Positions 1 through 9,011 of a DNA stretch of 64,000 bases are shown here, piece by piece. Within the stretch, counting starts at the first letter, position 1, and each line of letters starts with the position of its first letter. The translations under genes and the position numbers were made by a program. Below the pieces are notes generated by a model. That model did not search any database. It saw nothing but the letters and a program-made list of their open reading frames with translations, and was not told the DNA's origin. The DNA is taken from the NCBI RefSeq assembly GCF_009831655.1, contig NZ_WRPA01000017.1, positions 36,121 to 100,120 on the forward strand, read 5' to 3'. The DNA is from Shewanella insulae. Its GTDB lineage: Bacteria > Pseudomonadota > Gammaproteobacteria > Enterobacterales > Shewanellaceae.

Positions 1-426
1 GAAACGCTCCTCCAGCTGCAGCGGCGTCCCCTGCTCGCAGTGCACCAGCACCGAGTAGAACACCTCGCTGCCCTCCTCCAGCCCTAAAGCGATGGCGATC
101 TGCGCCCTGGCCTGGACGCGGGTCAGCTCGAGCTGCTTGACGCTATAACCATGGCCCCTGTCCTTGATCTCGTCGGCGATGTTGCGGATCGCCATCATGG
201 AGGATTGCGACTTGAGCCCGGCCACGAAGGTACCCAGGCCCTGGGAGCGCTCGAGCACGCCAGACTCGGTCAGCTCGGTCAGAGCGCGCCGCGCCGTCAT
301 GCGGCTACAGGTAAACAGCTCGGCCAGTTGGTTCTCCGACGGCACGCGGCTATGCTGCTGCCACTCACCGGACTCCACCTTGGTCAAGATAAACTGTTTA
401 ATCTCTGCAAACTTGGGCGTCGCCAT
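1..426 (-). CDS. hutC: Histidine utilization repressor HutC (GntR family), 3' part outside window
   Basis: GntR/HutC-family transcription factor, truncated by the left window edge; 142 codons are visible and open from the ATG at 424-426. The N-terminal winged helix-turn-helix is recognisable (MATPKFAEIKQFIL, then VPSENQLAELF and SRMTARRALTEL), followed by the start of the UTRA effector domain (SVFYSVL-like segment near the edge). In this family the UTRA domain binds urocanate and releases the hut promoters. It is divergent from hutI, with a perfect palindrome between them that suits a HutC operator. The divergent layout implies that it represses hutI and probably itself. Identity is well supported by the neighbour; the missing C-terminus cannot be assessed. 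Confidence 0.9.
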   Translation of the reverse strand, partial: MATPKFAEIKQFILTKVESGEWQQHSRVPSENQLAELFTCSRMTARRALTELTESGVLERSQGLGTFVAGLKSQSSMMAIRNIADEIKDRGHGYSVKQLELTRVQARAQIAIALGLEEGSEVFYSVLVHCEQGTPLQLEERF

Positions 427-525
427 CTCTGTTCCTCTGTGGGCTGCCGGGTTGCTATCGCCCCGGACATAGCCGCAAACTCGATTACACTTTTCAAATG
501 CTGAAAATTACCGCTATAATCCTAG

Positions 526-539
526 CTTGTATATACAAG
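526..539. promoter_or_regulatory. Probable HutC operator, 14-bp palindrome
   Basis: CTTGTATATACAAG is a perfect 14-bp palindrome in the hutC-hutI intergenic region, followed directly by a further half-site (TACAAG near 545-550). A TATAAT at 515-520, pointing toward hutI, lies just upstream, so a bound repressor would cover the transcription start. Similar TTGTATATACAA sites are known for HutC in gammaproteobacteria; the assignment here is by context. Confidence 0.75.
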
Positions 540-607
540 TAAATACAAGCGAGCTCACACAAATTTATTGCCGCCATAGTTAAGGCGCGCCAGTCGAGGG
601 AAACATC

Positions 608-1834
608 ATGTCTTGGGATCAGGTTTGGATTGACGTCAATATCGCCACTATGGACCCTGAAATTTCAGCGCCTTACGGTGCGATCACCGATGCCGCCATC
701 GCCATCAAGGAGGGCAAGATCGCCTGGATGGGTCCCCGCAGCGAACTACCCGAGTTCGATGTCTTGTCAACGCCAGTTTACAGAGGCAAGGACGGCTGGC
801 TCACACCCGGCCTTATCGACGCCCACACCCACCTGGTGTTTGCCGGCAACCGCGCCAACGAGTTTGAGCTGCGCCTGCAGGGTGCCAGCTATGAAGAGAT
901 CGCCCGCGCCGGCGGCGGCATCATCAGCACGGTCAAGGCCTGTCGCGAGGCCAGCGAAGCCGAGCTGTTCGAGCTGGGACGCCAACGCCTCAACGCCCTG
1001 GCCAAGGAGGGGGTGACCACAGTCGAGATAAAATCCGGCTATGGCCTGGATACCGAAACCGAACTCAAGCTGCTCAGGGTCGCCCGCGAGCTAGGCAAGC
1101 ATCACCATGTGGACGTGAAGATCACCTTCCTCGGCGCCCACGCCATCCCGCCCGAGTACAAGGACAACAGCGACGCCTATGTAGATCTGGTGCTCGATGA
1201 GATGCTACCCGCAGTGATCCAAGAGGGGCTGGCCGATGCCGTGGATGTCTTCTGCGAGAACATCGCCTTCAGCCTGGCACAGACAGAGCGGGTGCTCAGC
1301 GCGGCTAAACAGGCTGGACTGGATATCAAGCTGCACGCCGAGCAGCTGTCGAACCTGGGCGGTTCGGCCATGGCGGCCAAATTAGGCGCCAAGTCGGTGG
1401 ATCATATCGAATACCTGGATGAGGCGGGCGTTAAGGCATTGAGCGAGAGCGGCACCTGCGCCACCCTGCTTCCCGGCGCCTTCTACTTCCTGCGGGAAAC
1501 CCAGATGCCGCCTATCGACATGCTACGTCAATACGAGGTGCCCATGGTGCTGGCCAGCGACTACAACCCAGGCTCGTCGCCACTCTGCTCGAGCCTGCTG
1601 ATGCTCAACATGGGCTGTACCCTGTTCCGCCTCACCCCAGAGGAAGCCCTCGCAGGCATGACACGCAACGCCGCCAAGGCGCTGGGCGTCGAGGCCTCTG
1701 TCGGCGTACTCAAGGTCGGCATGCAAGCCGACTTCTGTCTGTGGGATATCACCACCCCCGCGGCCCTCGCCTACAGCTATGGAGTGGATGTGTGTAAGGA
1801 AGTGTTGAAAAACGGGAACCTGGTTCATCAGTGA
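608..1834 (+). CDS. hutI: Imidazolonepropionase
   Basis: Hydrolyses 4-imidazolone-5-propanoate to N-formimino-L-glutamate, the third step of histidine degradation; cytoplasmic. The 408-residue length is normal for HutI. Amidohydrolase features are present: the metal-binding [10 protein letters not shown] near residue 75, [11 protein letters not shown] and VDHIEYL near 245-270, and SDYNPGSSP near 315. A purine-rich GAGGG lies 7-8 bases before the ATG. It is transcribed away from hutC across a HutC-type palindrome and so is probably induced by urocanate. hutU and hutH are not in the window and probably lie beyond hutC. Confidence 0.96.
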   Translation: MSWDQVWIDVNIATMDPEISAPYGAITDAAIAIKEGKIAWMGPRSELPEFDVLSTPVYRGKDGWLTPGLIDAHTHLVFAGNRANEFELRLQGASYEEIARAGGGIISTVKACREASEAELFELGRQRLNALAKEGVTTVEIKSGYGLDTETELKLLRVARELGKHHHVDVKITFLGAHAIPPEYKDNSDAYVDLVLDEMLPAVIQEGLADAVDVFCENIAFSLAQTERVLSAAKQAGLDIKLHAEQLSNLGGSAMAAKLGAKSVDHIEYLDEAGVKALSESGTCATLLPGAFYFLRETQMPPIDMLRQYEVPMVLASDYNPGSSPLCSSLLMLNMGCTLFRLTPEEALAGMTRNAAKALGVEASVGVLKVGMQADFCLWDITTPAALAYSYGVDVCKEVLKNGNLVHQ

Positions 1835-1914
1835 AGATGAAGTGATCTTCTGGTTTTGTGCCCATCAGGGTTTTGGTATTTAGCCAGTGAATGAGATAAC
1901 CATGATTTAATGGT

Positions 1915-2280
1915 TATCTATCACCTGCGGTGGGTGCAGCATAGGGACATGCTAATGTCGTGATCACATGGATGTGAAAGAACGACCTCATGTGCAAGCA
2001 CTCTTTTGGCACGGTGAGTGAAGCGCAGCTTCTAGCTCACGAACGAGAGGCATGGATGCCGAACTGGATTTTAAACAGGGACGTTGTTCAAGCCCATCCC
2101 TCCATGAACTGTAATGGCATAAATGCCAAATGACTTCCTAGTCAGCAAATATATAGCTGTAAATTCTTCGCTTCAGCTTTTGATATTTAATAAGTAATTG
2201 AAAGCCATGACGCCATGGCAACCTATCACCTGCGGTGGGCTCATGTGCAAGCACACTTTTGGCACGCAGCAAGCCCGTAT
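1915..2280. repeat. Intergenic multi-hairpin repeat (Shewanella-type), two related copies
   Basis: No gene is seen between hutI and the insertion sequence. CTATCACCTGCGGTGGG occurs at 1918-1934 and again at 2223-2239. Each copy is followed by a CTCATGTGCAAGCAC...TTTTGGCAC block (1987-2012 and 2240-2265), so the second copy looks like the first with about 50 bp deleted. Small hairpins with a GG centre are embedded: CACATGGATGTG at 1965-1976 and GGCATGGATGCC at 2049-2060. The architecture resembles REP-like imperfect palindromes of this genus. Confidence 0.6.
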
Positions 2281-2290
2281 ATGGACACCT

Positions 2291-2518
2291 GGATAGATTC
2301 AATAGCTAATTTGTTAGTAACAAAAGATATTACTGCATCCGTATATCCGACCTGTTTATGAGCAATTAGAGGCTCTGGCCTTAATGAGAACCGCGCCTCT
2401 ACGCCTTAACCGTCCCTCCGAACTCTTAGGTTCATGGACTCTCTCAGGTGTTGTAGAGGCCGGTATTACCTGTTGTTACATTACTTTTTAGCAGTACATG
2501 GTTTGTTTTACTTACAGG
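2291..2518 (-). ncRNA. Candidate bridge/seekRNA region of the IS
   Basis: About 230 bp of non-coding DNA between the transposase stop and the IS end. In the IS1111 subgroup, the guide (bridge or seek) RNA is encoded downstream of the transposase, as established for related elements. The stretch holds complementary blocks: AGGCTCT near 2370, GCGCCTCTACG near 2393 and TGTAGAGGCCGG near 2452, which could form stems with loops. Exact RNA ends and guide loops cannot be set by eye. Confidence 0.45.
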
Positions 2519-3532
2519 TCAAACCGCTCTGAACTCCGTTTTCTTAAATAGAATAGCCCAAACAATTCTTGCTAACTTGTTAGCCAGTGCGACTGCAGAC
2601 TTGTGACTGCCTCGCCGTTCGATAAGCGTTTTAACCCAAACAGACAGCCTGTCTTGCGCTGTTTTACAGTGTCTTATAATCGACCAAGCACATTGAATAA
2701 GTAGCTTCCTGAGGTAACGGTTACCTCGCTTCGTTATCCCGCCAAGACTCTGCTTTCCACCGCTTGAATGCTCTTTTGGCACTAAGCCAATGTTTGCTGA
2801 AAAATGTCTACCGTTTTTGTAGGACGAACCATTACCTGCAAACGAGACTACGGCTGTTGCCGTAATTTCTCCTATTCCCTTTATTTGCATTAGCAGTTTA
2901 GCTCCTTCGGAAGCCTGGGCCTGCTGTTTGATATCCTTTTCTGATGACTTTATGGCTTCATTAATCGCGCTCCACTCTTGGTGTAGCAGAGTAAAATGGA
3001 CTCGAGCTCTTTCGGTTAATTCATTTTCAGCATCTTCAATTAAGTCAGGTAATGCTGCTTTAAGGCTTTCTTTGCCTTGAGCAATAACGATACCATACTC
3101 ATTTAGCAGGCCTCTGATTTGATTAATCAATGTTGTTCTGGCATCGACCTGCCTTTCTCTGATTCGATGTGCCAACATCATATCAACCTGCTCTAACGTT
3201 CTAGGCTCTACAAATTGAATATTAGGTCTATGCGCTGCTTCACAAATAGCGAAGGCATCATTACGGTCGTTTTTATTACCTTTGACAAAAGGCTTCACAT
3301 GCTGAGGGGGAATTAACCTTACTTGATAACCTTGAGCTTTTAAGCTTCTTCCCCAGTAATTTGACCCGCTACAAGCCTCCATAGCTATGATTACATCAGG
3401 GTATTGGGCTAAAAACGCCATAAGTTGATGTCGACGAAGTGCACGATTAAATACAGATTTACAAGCCTGATTCACACCACAAACTTGGAAGACATTTTTT
3501 GCCAAATCGATACCAATTAGAGTAACTTTCAT
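2519..3532 (-). CDS. IS110-family transposase (DEDD recombinase)
   Basis: A 337-residue transposase if started at the ATG encoding MKVTLIGIDLAKNVFQ; an upstream in-frame ATG at 3608-3610 would add 26 residues that do not look conserved and overlap the terminal repeat. The N-terminal RuvC-like DEDD domain shows GIDLAKNVFQ, AMEACSGS and the KNDRNDAFAI signature. The C-terminal Transposase_20 half has a helix-hairpin-helix-like IKGIGEITA and the FSANIGLVPKEHSSGGK motif, containing the conserved serine region. It appears intact. The family works by RNA-guided recombination with a guide RNA encoded in the element. Confidence 0.92.
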   Translation of the reverse strand: MKVTLIGIDLAKNVFQVCGVNQACKSVFNRALRRHQLMAFLAQYPDVIIAMEACSGSNYWGRSLKAQGYQVRLIPPQHVKPFVKGNKNDRNDAFAICEAAHRPNIQFVEPRTLEQVDMMLAHRIRERQVDARTTLINQIRGLLNEYGIVIAQGKESLKAALPDLIEDAENELTERARVHFTLLHQEWSAINEAIKSSEKDIKQQAQASEGAKLLMQIKGIGEITATAVVSFAGNGSSYKNGRHFSANIGLVPKEHSSGGKQSLGGITKRGNRYLRKLLIQCAWSIIRHCKTAQDRLSVWVKTLIERRGSHKSAVALANKLARIVWAILFKKTEFRAV

Positions 3533-3625
3533 AGTGGACACCTTTTGTTGATATTGAACTCGCAAATTCAATATGGCGCTTTTGACGCCGACTTTACAAG
3601 AGGTGTCCATCTCATCATCCCTGGG

Positions 3626-3939
3626 GGCTCTGCGGTGGCATCTGATGTGAATGGATTCACAAATGCAGCGATGACATGGATGTCAAAGAGCTGCCATGCC
3701 ACCGAAGGCCAAAAGCGTGCTTACACCCGGTCATCAGTCTCTTCGATTTGGCATCATTGCAGAAGTGCCTAACTCTCTTAAGTAAACTCTCTCCTCCCCC
3801 AAAGGCTAACTCCCACTGCCAAGGCGTCCAATACCTAAAAGGATTGCTGAAACAAATTCTTGTAATGAGGAATATGCAATTGAAATTCATAAATATAAAG
3901 ACCAAGATGACCTATCAAATGTCACTCGAGATCTAGTAA
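3626..3939. repeat. Third hairpin-repeat copy right of the IS, then AT-rich DNA without a gene
   Basis: The part up to about 3735 resembles the repeats left of the IS: CTGCGGTGGCATC at the start, the hairpin GACATGGATGTC at 3673-3684, and GGCCAAAAGCGTGCTT, which is close to the reverse complement of the GCAAGCACTCTTTTGGCAC block on the left side. The rest, up to the KAP gene, is AT-rich. Short open frames on both strands show no family features and I do not support them as genes. Confidence 0.5.
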
Positions 3940-5577
3940 ATGACGTCACAAATTACGATTGATTGGTCGACCCCATTACAAACAGAAGACGATAGGGAAA
4001 ACTTCCCAGCAGACCAGCTAGTTCGCGCAAAGTATGCAGAGTTTCTAACACATTTTTTGGCGTCTAAGGGCGAAGATAGCTCAAGCGAGAAACATAGCTA
4101 TGTATTAAATTTGAACGCCGAATGGGGAGCAGGTAAATCTTACTTCCTGCGTCGCTGGGCGGCAGACTTGAAAGAAGAATACCCAGTTGTTTATGTAGAC
4201 GCTTGGAAGCAAGACTACTCAGATGATCCCTTAATGACTGTTATCTCATCGATGATAACGCAGTTAAGAGAGCAAGCAGGGAAGAATGAAGAAGATCCTC
4301 TATTTAAAACACCACGTAAATTAATAGGCTTACTCAAAGCTGCCGCACCGAGCATTGCAAGAGGAGTTGCAACCAGATACTTAGGCATAGATCCCGTAAA
4401 AATCATTCAACAAGCTGATGATGACGATATTGGTGAGACGGTTAAAGACCGAAATGGACAAGATATCGATATGGGGCTAGCAGCCTCAAAAATAGTCGAA
4501 CACTTAATCAAGGATCACGATGCCAAATCTGACGCAATAGCCAGTTTAAAGCTAAGTGTTGGGCAGTGGGTCAGGGCCGTCGTCGGACTTCAAAAAAAAC
4601 AGCATCCCGCATTTATTTTTATTGATGAACTTGATCGATGCAGGCCTAGCTACGCCGTTGAAATGCTCGAAACAATTAAGCACATTTTCGACATCCCTGG
4701 CGTCGTATTTGTTGTTGCAACCGATACAGAACAACTACAACACACAATAAAGGCAATCTACGGCCAAGGGTTCGATGCTCGCACTTACCTCGGCAGATTC
4801 TTTAACAGCCGCTATACCCTCAAGGCCCCCTCTTTTGAAAAGTTACTTTCTGTTCATTGTGATGTGGAGAAGTTATCTGAATCATACTTCAACGATAGAA
4901 ATATCAAGAACTGGCCAGCACTTGATGTCCAGACTGAAGACTCAGGTTTAATGCCACTCAAAAACCTGACGACCATTTATAACGCATTTTCGTTATCGGC
5001 AAGGCAAGTCATTCAAACAACAGAACGCCTCATTTCTGTTGTCGAAAACCTAAAGAAACATTCTCACGTCAACCTACTTTATCTCGCCTTCCTATTTTGC
5101 CTAAGAGAAAAAGACCAATTCCTATATGACACAATGCTTACAAAAGGTATCACTCAAAATTTTTCAGGCCAACAATCACTACACCAATTACTAATTGAAA
5201 GACTCGTAAACATAGCGATCAATAAGTTGAATATCCGATTAGATCCTTCAACTTTGATCAATGAACCAAGGGATAACTCTCTAAACCCCATATGGTCTAC
5301 TCACATTGCTCCAGATGGTCAATACGCTCTCTCTATTTTCACATTTATTGAAGTTACAGATGCGCTCATAAAAACTGGATCACAATGGTCAAACCTCAGA
5401 AGTGAGGCAATACGTTATTTATCCAACAAAAATAATGACGTACATGTTAAAAGCTGGTTCACCCTTTTAGCTGAAAAAGAAAACACACTGAGCACCTATG
5501 GTATTGGTGCGTACAAAGATTTAGTCGAACTTGCTTCGGCATTGGATATGCCAGAACCGGAAAGCACACAAAGTTAA
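3940..5577 (+). CDS. KAP-family P-loop NTPase
   Basis: A 545-residue protein with the KAP NTPase signature. Walker A reads NAEWGAGKSYFLRRW (GAGKS at 63-67) and Walker B reads AFIFIDELDRCRP (about 224-236), followed by the family-typical AVEMLETIKHIFDIPGVVFV and a TYLGRFFNSRY segment. Some KAP proteins have transmembrane segments inserted in the NTPase domain; none is evident here, so it is probably cytosolic. The C-terminal 250 residues are not recognised. KAP ATPases occur in prokaryotic conflict systems such as Qat, but no partner genes are seen. It stands alone in an AT-richer patch beside an IS and was probably acquired horizontally. Function unknown. Confidence 0.8.
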   Translation: MTSQITIDWSTPLQTEDDRENFPADQLVRAKYAEFLTHFLASKGEDSSSEKHSYVLNLNAEWGAGKSYFLRRWAADLKEEYPVVYVDAWKQDYSDDPLMTVISSMITQLREQAGKNEEDPLFKTPRKLIGLLKAAAPSIARGVATRYLGIDPVKIIQQADDDDIGETVKDRNGQDIDMGLAASKIVEHLIKDHDAKSDAIASLKLSVGQWVRAVVGLQKKQHPAFIFIDELDRCRPSYAVEMLETIKHIFDIPGVVFVVATDTEQLQHTIKAIYGQGFDARTYLGRFFNSRYTLKAPSFEKLLSVHCDVEKLSESYFNDRNIKNWPALDVQTEDSGLMPLKNLTTIYNAFSLSARQVIQTTERLISVVENLKKHSHVNLLYLAFLFCLREKDQFLYDTMLTKGITQNFSGQQSLHQLLIERLVNIAINKLNIRLDPSTLINEPRDNSLNPIWSTHIAPDGQYALSIFTFIEVTDALIKTGSQWSNLRSEAIRYLSNKNNDVHVKSWFTLLAEKENTLSTYGIGAYKDLVELASALDMPEPESTQS

Positions 5578-5640
5578 ATTACTATTTTACGATGACTTAA
5601 ACCGTCAGAAGATATCAAAAGTAGCTTAATCGAAGAGACG

Positions 5641-5765
5641 TTGGATAAGGTGTGTAGGTATGTCTGAGGGTATCGAAAACAGGGATGTTTTCGTTAAGCG
5701 GCCAGGGATGGCTTTACAGCGTCCCGAAGACGTACCTGCACATAAGCCCGCGGCAGGCGATTAAC
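5641..5765. repeat. Multi-hairpin intergenic repeat
   Basis: The outer arms are roughly complementary: GGTATGTCTGAGGG near 5657 and TCCCGAAGACGTACC near 5723. Inside are two small perfect hairpins with an AGGGAT centre, GAAAACAGGGATGTTTTC at 5675-5692 and GCCAGGGATGGC at 5701-5712. The style matches the GG-centred hairpins around the IS. The remainder of 5578-5902 shows no gene. Confidence 0.55.
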
Positions 5766-5902
5766 AGCAATTATGGTAAGATTTACAATCACCTATACAA
5801 ATGACAACTCAGCGCAAAGTTAATAATTTGCTCTTTACCTCACAGGTTCAGATCCAAACCGTTATTAAAGAGAGCCCGCGCTAATCCCCACCATTCTGGG
5901 TC

Positions 5903-6127
5903 TCAGGAAGACCTATCCTGACAACACTGCCCAAGTTGTATTGGCGGACACTTCACCGTGCCGTAGGAGCAGAATACACAGCAGTCGCCGGGGAGCGGCT
6001 TGAGCAGCTCATGGCAACCCTGGCATTCGTAGAAGAACTGGCAGGCATTGGTGGGCATAGTCTCCTGCCGAATATGCCCACAATGGGGGCAGGTGATTTC
6101 AGACGTTAACACCAGATCACTAACCAT
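5903..6127 (-). CDS. Small zinc-ribbon protein, GDCCVxC family
   Basis: A 74-residue cysteine-rich protein. The N-terminal CPHCGH and the later CQGC form a probable zinc ribbon. The C-terminal half carries the family hallmark GDCCVFCSYGTVKCPP. The family is widespread in proteobacteria, often near metal or mercury transport genes, with no established biochemical role. Here it stands alone between a repeat region and a membrane-protein gene. Metal binding is inferred from the cysteine pattern. Confidence 0.8.
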   Translation of the reverse strand: MVSDLVLTSEITCPHCGHIRQETMPTNACQFFYECQGCHELLKPLPGDCCVFCSYGTVKCPPIQLGQCCQDRSS

Positions 6128-6366
6128 GACTCGCTAAACCTCAATGGTAATAAGCCTTAACCCTAAACTACGCCTATTGTGCGCGAATAAACAGTAGTTA
6201 ACTCACATCGGTCTACTGAGGCAAAGGAGCAACAGCTTAAGGCGGAGGACTCCACCGAGAAGGAGTTTTTGGCTCAGGTTTAGGGCTATCCAACAAACGT
6301 ACCTGTACTCGCCAGGCTGATGCCTCAGGTCTGCAACCTGTCGCCTAAGGTTTAAGGGCTAAGGAC

Positions 6367-7314
6367 CTAAGGCTTGCCATTGCCCTGCTTGAGCAGTAGC
6401 TCGGCCTTGGCGCCGAGAAACACATAGATCCCCAGCCCCACCAGCAGGCCGACCACGGCGAACATCATGCCGATGGCGGGCTGCACATACTTCATCTCTC
6501 CCAGGGAAGCCTTAAACATGGTCAGCAGGGCCTCGATGGAGATGGCGATCAAGATAGTGGAGATGAAACGGGTGATGGTGCGCCGGGTGGAGCTGTGACG
6601 AAAGATATCCTTATGCATCAACACCTCCTCTTCGAGTATGGTCTTGCCCAGATCGAACACGGCCAGGGCCAGGGTGATGAATATGATGATGCTAAAGGGC
6701 TTGATGGAGCCGCTGGGCACCAGCCCCTCGGCGAGCAAGGCGACGATATCCACGGTAGCCATGCTGATGAGCACGAGTACCATGATAAACAGCCCGACCA
6801 CTAGCGCGGTATAGACCCCCTTGAACAGGGGCGTCGCCCTGCGTCTTGCCCGATCGCCCATCATAAACTCGATCAACTGAGTGAGATTGATATCCACCAC
6901 GATAAAGCCCCGACCCGAGTCGTCTTCGATACGATAGGAGGCCGACAAGCAGAGCTGGCCGCTGGCGTTGGAGAGATAGGGGGTGGTGATCTTGAGTCGC
7001 TCAGTCTCCTGCGCCTTGGAGAAGTAAGGCCTGTGGCTGCGGCTCAGGTTACGCCCCACGGGGATCGCCTGCACGACACGATTGACTATGGCCACGTTGT
7101 CGCTGATCTGCACCCCATCGCCATCGAGCACATAGAGCAGCTCGATAAAGGGATAGCTGTTGGCGATCTCGGCCATGGCCCGCACCCGAAAGCCGGGGTC
7201 GGACAGCATCAGGGGATCGCTTATCCCCACCAAAATAGACTCCAGCAGCTCCTTCACCAGCTGCTCATGTTCATGGTACCGCTCGATCACACTTAGATAA
7301 CTCATTGCCGCCAT
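6367..7314 (-). CDS. Membrane protein with N-terminal PDC/Cache-like sensor domain
   Basis: A 315-residue protein. The first 150 or so residues resemble a PDC (Cache) ligand-sensing fold, with FIELLYVLDGDGVQISDN, a SRSHRPYFSKA segment and GFIVVDINL typical of these domains. Four hydrophobic segments follow (about 165-190, 205-225, 245-265 and 280-305). No kinase, GGDEF or methyl-accepting domain follows, so the output is unclear. The start at 7314 is backed by AAGGGGAG six bases upstream. It is monocistronic by appearance. Confidence 0.65.
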   Translation of the reverse strand: MAAMSYLSVIERYHEHEQLVKELLESILVGISDPLMLSDPGFRVRAMAEIANSYPFIELLYVLDGDGVQISDNVAIVNRVVQAIPVGRNLSRSHRPYFSKAQETERLKITTPYLSNASGQLCLSASYRIEDDSGRGFIVVDINLTQLIEFMMGDRARRRATPLFKGVYTALVVGLFIMVLVLISMATVDIVALLAEGLVPSGSIKPFSIIIFITLALAVFDLGKTILEEEVLMHKDIFRHSSTRRTITRFISTILIAISIEALLTMFKASLGEMKYVQPAIGMMFAVVGLLVGLGIYVFLGAKAELLLKQGNGKP

Positions 7315-7588
7315 AGACAGCTCCCCTTAGATAACGGCTCTAAGCTTTGCAACTATGGCGCCAATCCCATTCGCGGGCACAGAAACCAGGCTAAGACTGG
7401 GAAAAACGCCGCGCCATGGGGCGAAAACCCAGGCAGGTGGATGCTGATAGTGAGATGAATCGCCGGAGCCAGGGCGTGCAATTCTCGCTGACTACTGCCC
7501 AAGCACACAGGCATCTGCACCAAAAGAGGGCAGATGCCGGGGTATTTCAACACAGGTAAAGGGTGAAGATAACCTTATGTAGAATCAA

Positions 7589-8734
7589 TTAGTGCCGCTG
7601 CTGCGCCTCTAACGTCGCCAGGCTCTCGCTGTATTTGCGGGTCCAGAAGGGGTGATCTGTCTTGGCCAGCGCCTGCTTCTGCTGGTCTATGGCTAAGTCG
7701 AACATCTTCAGCTCGCCATAGGCCCGGGCCAAAGCATCGTGGGCGGTGTGGGAGTCGGGGTTGGCCTCCACCGCCGCCTGATAGACAGCTAACCCCTTGT
7801 CTTTATCCTTGGCAAACTCGGCATCCGCCAGGGCGATCAGCGAATCGGTAGACGGTACGGGGAAGCCATACTTCTGCTGCGACAGGTAACTATAGTGGTC
7901 GAGGATCGCCTTCACGCCCCCCTTGGCGATCTCTGAGTCTGGCGAGAGCACCCTGTGATAGTCGTCGAACAGCCACTCTATGCCGTAGGCGGTCGCCAGG
8001 ATCGGCTGGGTCATATAGTAGGTGCCGTCGAAACGCTTCACCTTATAGTGCAGCGCCGGATGATTGGTAGTCTCGAGCAACTCCTCCAAAGCGGCGAAAT
8101 CCGCCAGCTGACGCTGCTCGAAATCGCTGTCGCTGGTGGTCAACATCAGGTAGCGCGGCTTGCCATTGAGCTTCTCTAGCTTGTCCGCGGCCGACTTCAT
8201 CACATAGGCAAAATCGTCACTCAGCACAGGGCTCGCCGCCAGGTAGGCGTTGAACAACTCGGGGCGATTAAGCAAGGTGTAGAGCACCAGGCCGGCGTTG
8301 CCGGTGAAGCCGTTCATGATGCGAAAGCCATTGGTACGATACTTGGCATCGATGGCGGGCAGCAGCGACTGGGCCATGAAATCCAGCAGCGCCGTGTTGC
8401 CCTCCTGCTCGATCGCCTGCTCTTTCAGCTTACCTAAGCCCTGGTCACCATCGGGCGCGGTGACGATGATGGTCTCAAGCCAGGGCCAGTCGCCGTTGTG
8501 GCTCATCCAGTCATGCATGCCCTCCAGATAACCACGACTTCGGGGATGAAAGTCGAACAGCAGCACATAACGCTTGTCGGTATTTTTGCTATAGCTAGGT
8601 GGAAGGGTTACCTGAAAGGCCATGGGCTGCTCGTTGCCAGGCACCTTGATCATCAGGGTCTCAAGTTGGGCGGCTTGAACCAGATTCAGGCCGCTACACA
8701 GCAACAAGATGACACCAGCAATCCATTTATTCAT
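7589..8734 (-). CDS. Secreted esterase-fold protein with C-terminal TPR-like repeats
   Basis: About 381 residues with a cleavable-looking signal peptide (MNKWIAGVILLLCSGLNLVQA). The middle matches the putative esterase family (alpha/beta hydrolase, esterase D/IroE-like): the LFDFHPRSRGY segment, then the turn expected at the nucleophile elbow. That elbow reads NGFTGNAG instead of the usual GxSxGG, so the catalytic serine appears replaced by threonine or lost. The C-terminal 90 residues look like TPR units (DSHTAHDALARAYGELKMFD). ATG at 8732-8734 is preferred: AAGGAAGAG lies five bases upstream; a GTG just before it is also in frame. Probably periplasmic; function uncertain. Confidence 0.65.
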   Translation of the reverse strand: MNKWIAGVILLLCSGLNLVQAAQLETLMIKVPGNEQPMAFQVTLPPSYSKNTDKRYVLLFDFHPRSRGYLEGMHDWMSHNGDWPWLETIIVTAPDGDQGLGKLKEQAIEQEGNTALLDFMAQSLLPAIDAKYRTNGFRIMNGFTGNAGLVLYTLLNRPELFNAYLAASPVLSDDFAYVMKSAADKLEKLNGKPRYLMLTTSDSDFEQRQLADFAALEELLETTNHPALHYKVKRFDGTYYMTQPILATAYGIEWLFDDYHRVLSPDSEIAKGGVKAILDHYSYLSQQKYGFPVPSTDSLIALADAEFAKDKDKGLAVYQAAVEANPDSHTAHDALARAYGELKMFDLAIDQQKQALAKTDHPFWTRKYSESLATLEAQQRH

Positions 8735-9011
8735 CACGTCTCTTCCTTATTATTCTTGTTAAATGATTAAGTGATTAGCAGGTGCTCACCCAGGTGCGAC
8801 GACCTACAAGGTGAGATGCTATTTTTTAACATAGCAAATGAGTATGCTTTTCAGCGAGATACTCGTCAATCTGTGAAGCTGCTGCACTAGGCTGGCATTT
8901 CGTCTTTTAGGGGGTAGCTTCTGGCGATAATTCACTAGCCAAAGGGACATTTTCCGCTTAGGATCTGGTCTGTCATTTAACGATTAATGCATAGTGGAGT
9001 AAGCCAACGTT

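Larger units (their letters stand above)
2281..3610 (-). mobile_element. IS110-family insertion sequence, IS1111-like subgroup
   Basis: The outer limits are set by a 10-bp inverted repeat, ATGGACACCT at 2281-2290 and AGGTGTCCAT at 3601-3610. IS1111-type elements have such subterminal repeats and extend a few bases beyond them, so the true ends may lie about 3-8 bp further out. It holds one intact DEDD transposase on the minus strand with a long non-coding stretch after its stop codon. No target duplication is expected for this family. It sits among hairpin repeats, a usual target type for the group. Confidence 0.75.

Noticed and set aside
1915..2280. Hairpin repeats as integron attC sites
   Set aside because: No integrase, no cassette-like gene order and no attC core GTTRRRY pairs; GG-centred hairpins fit REP-like repeats better.
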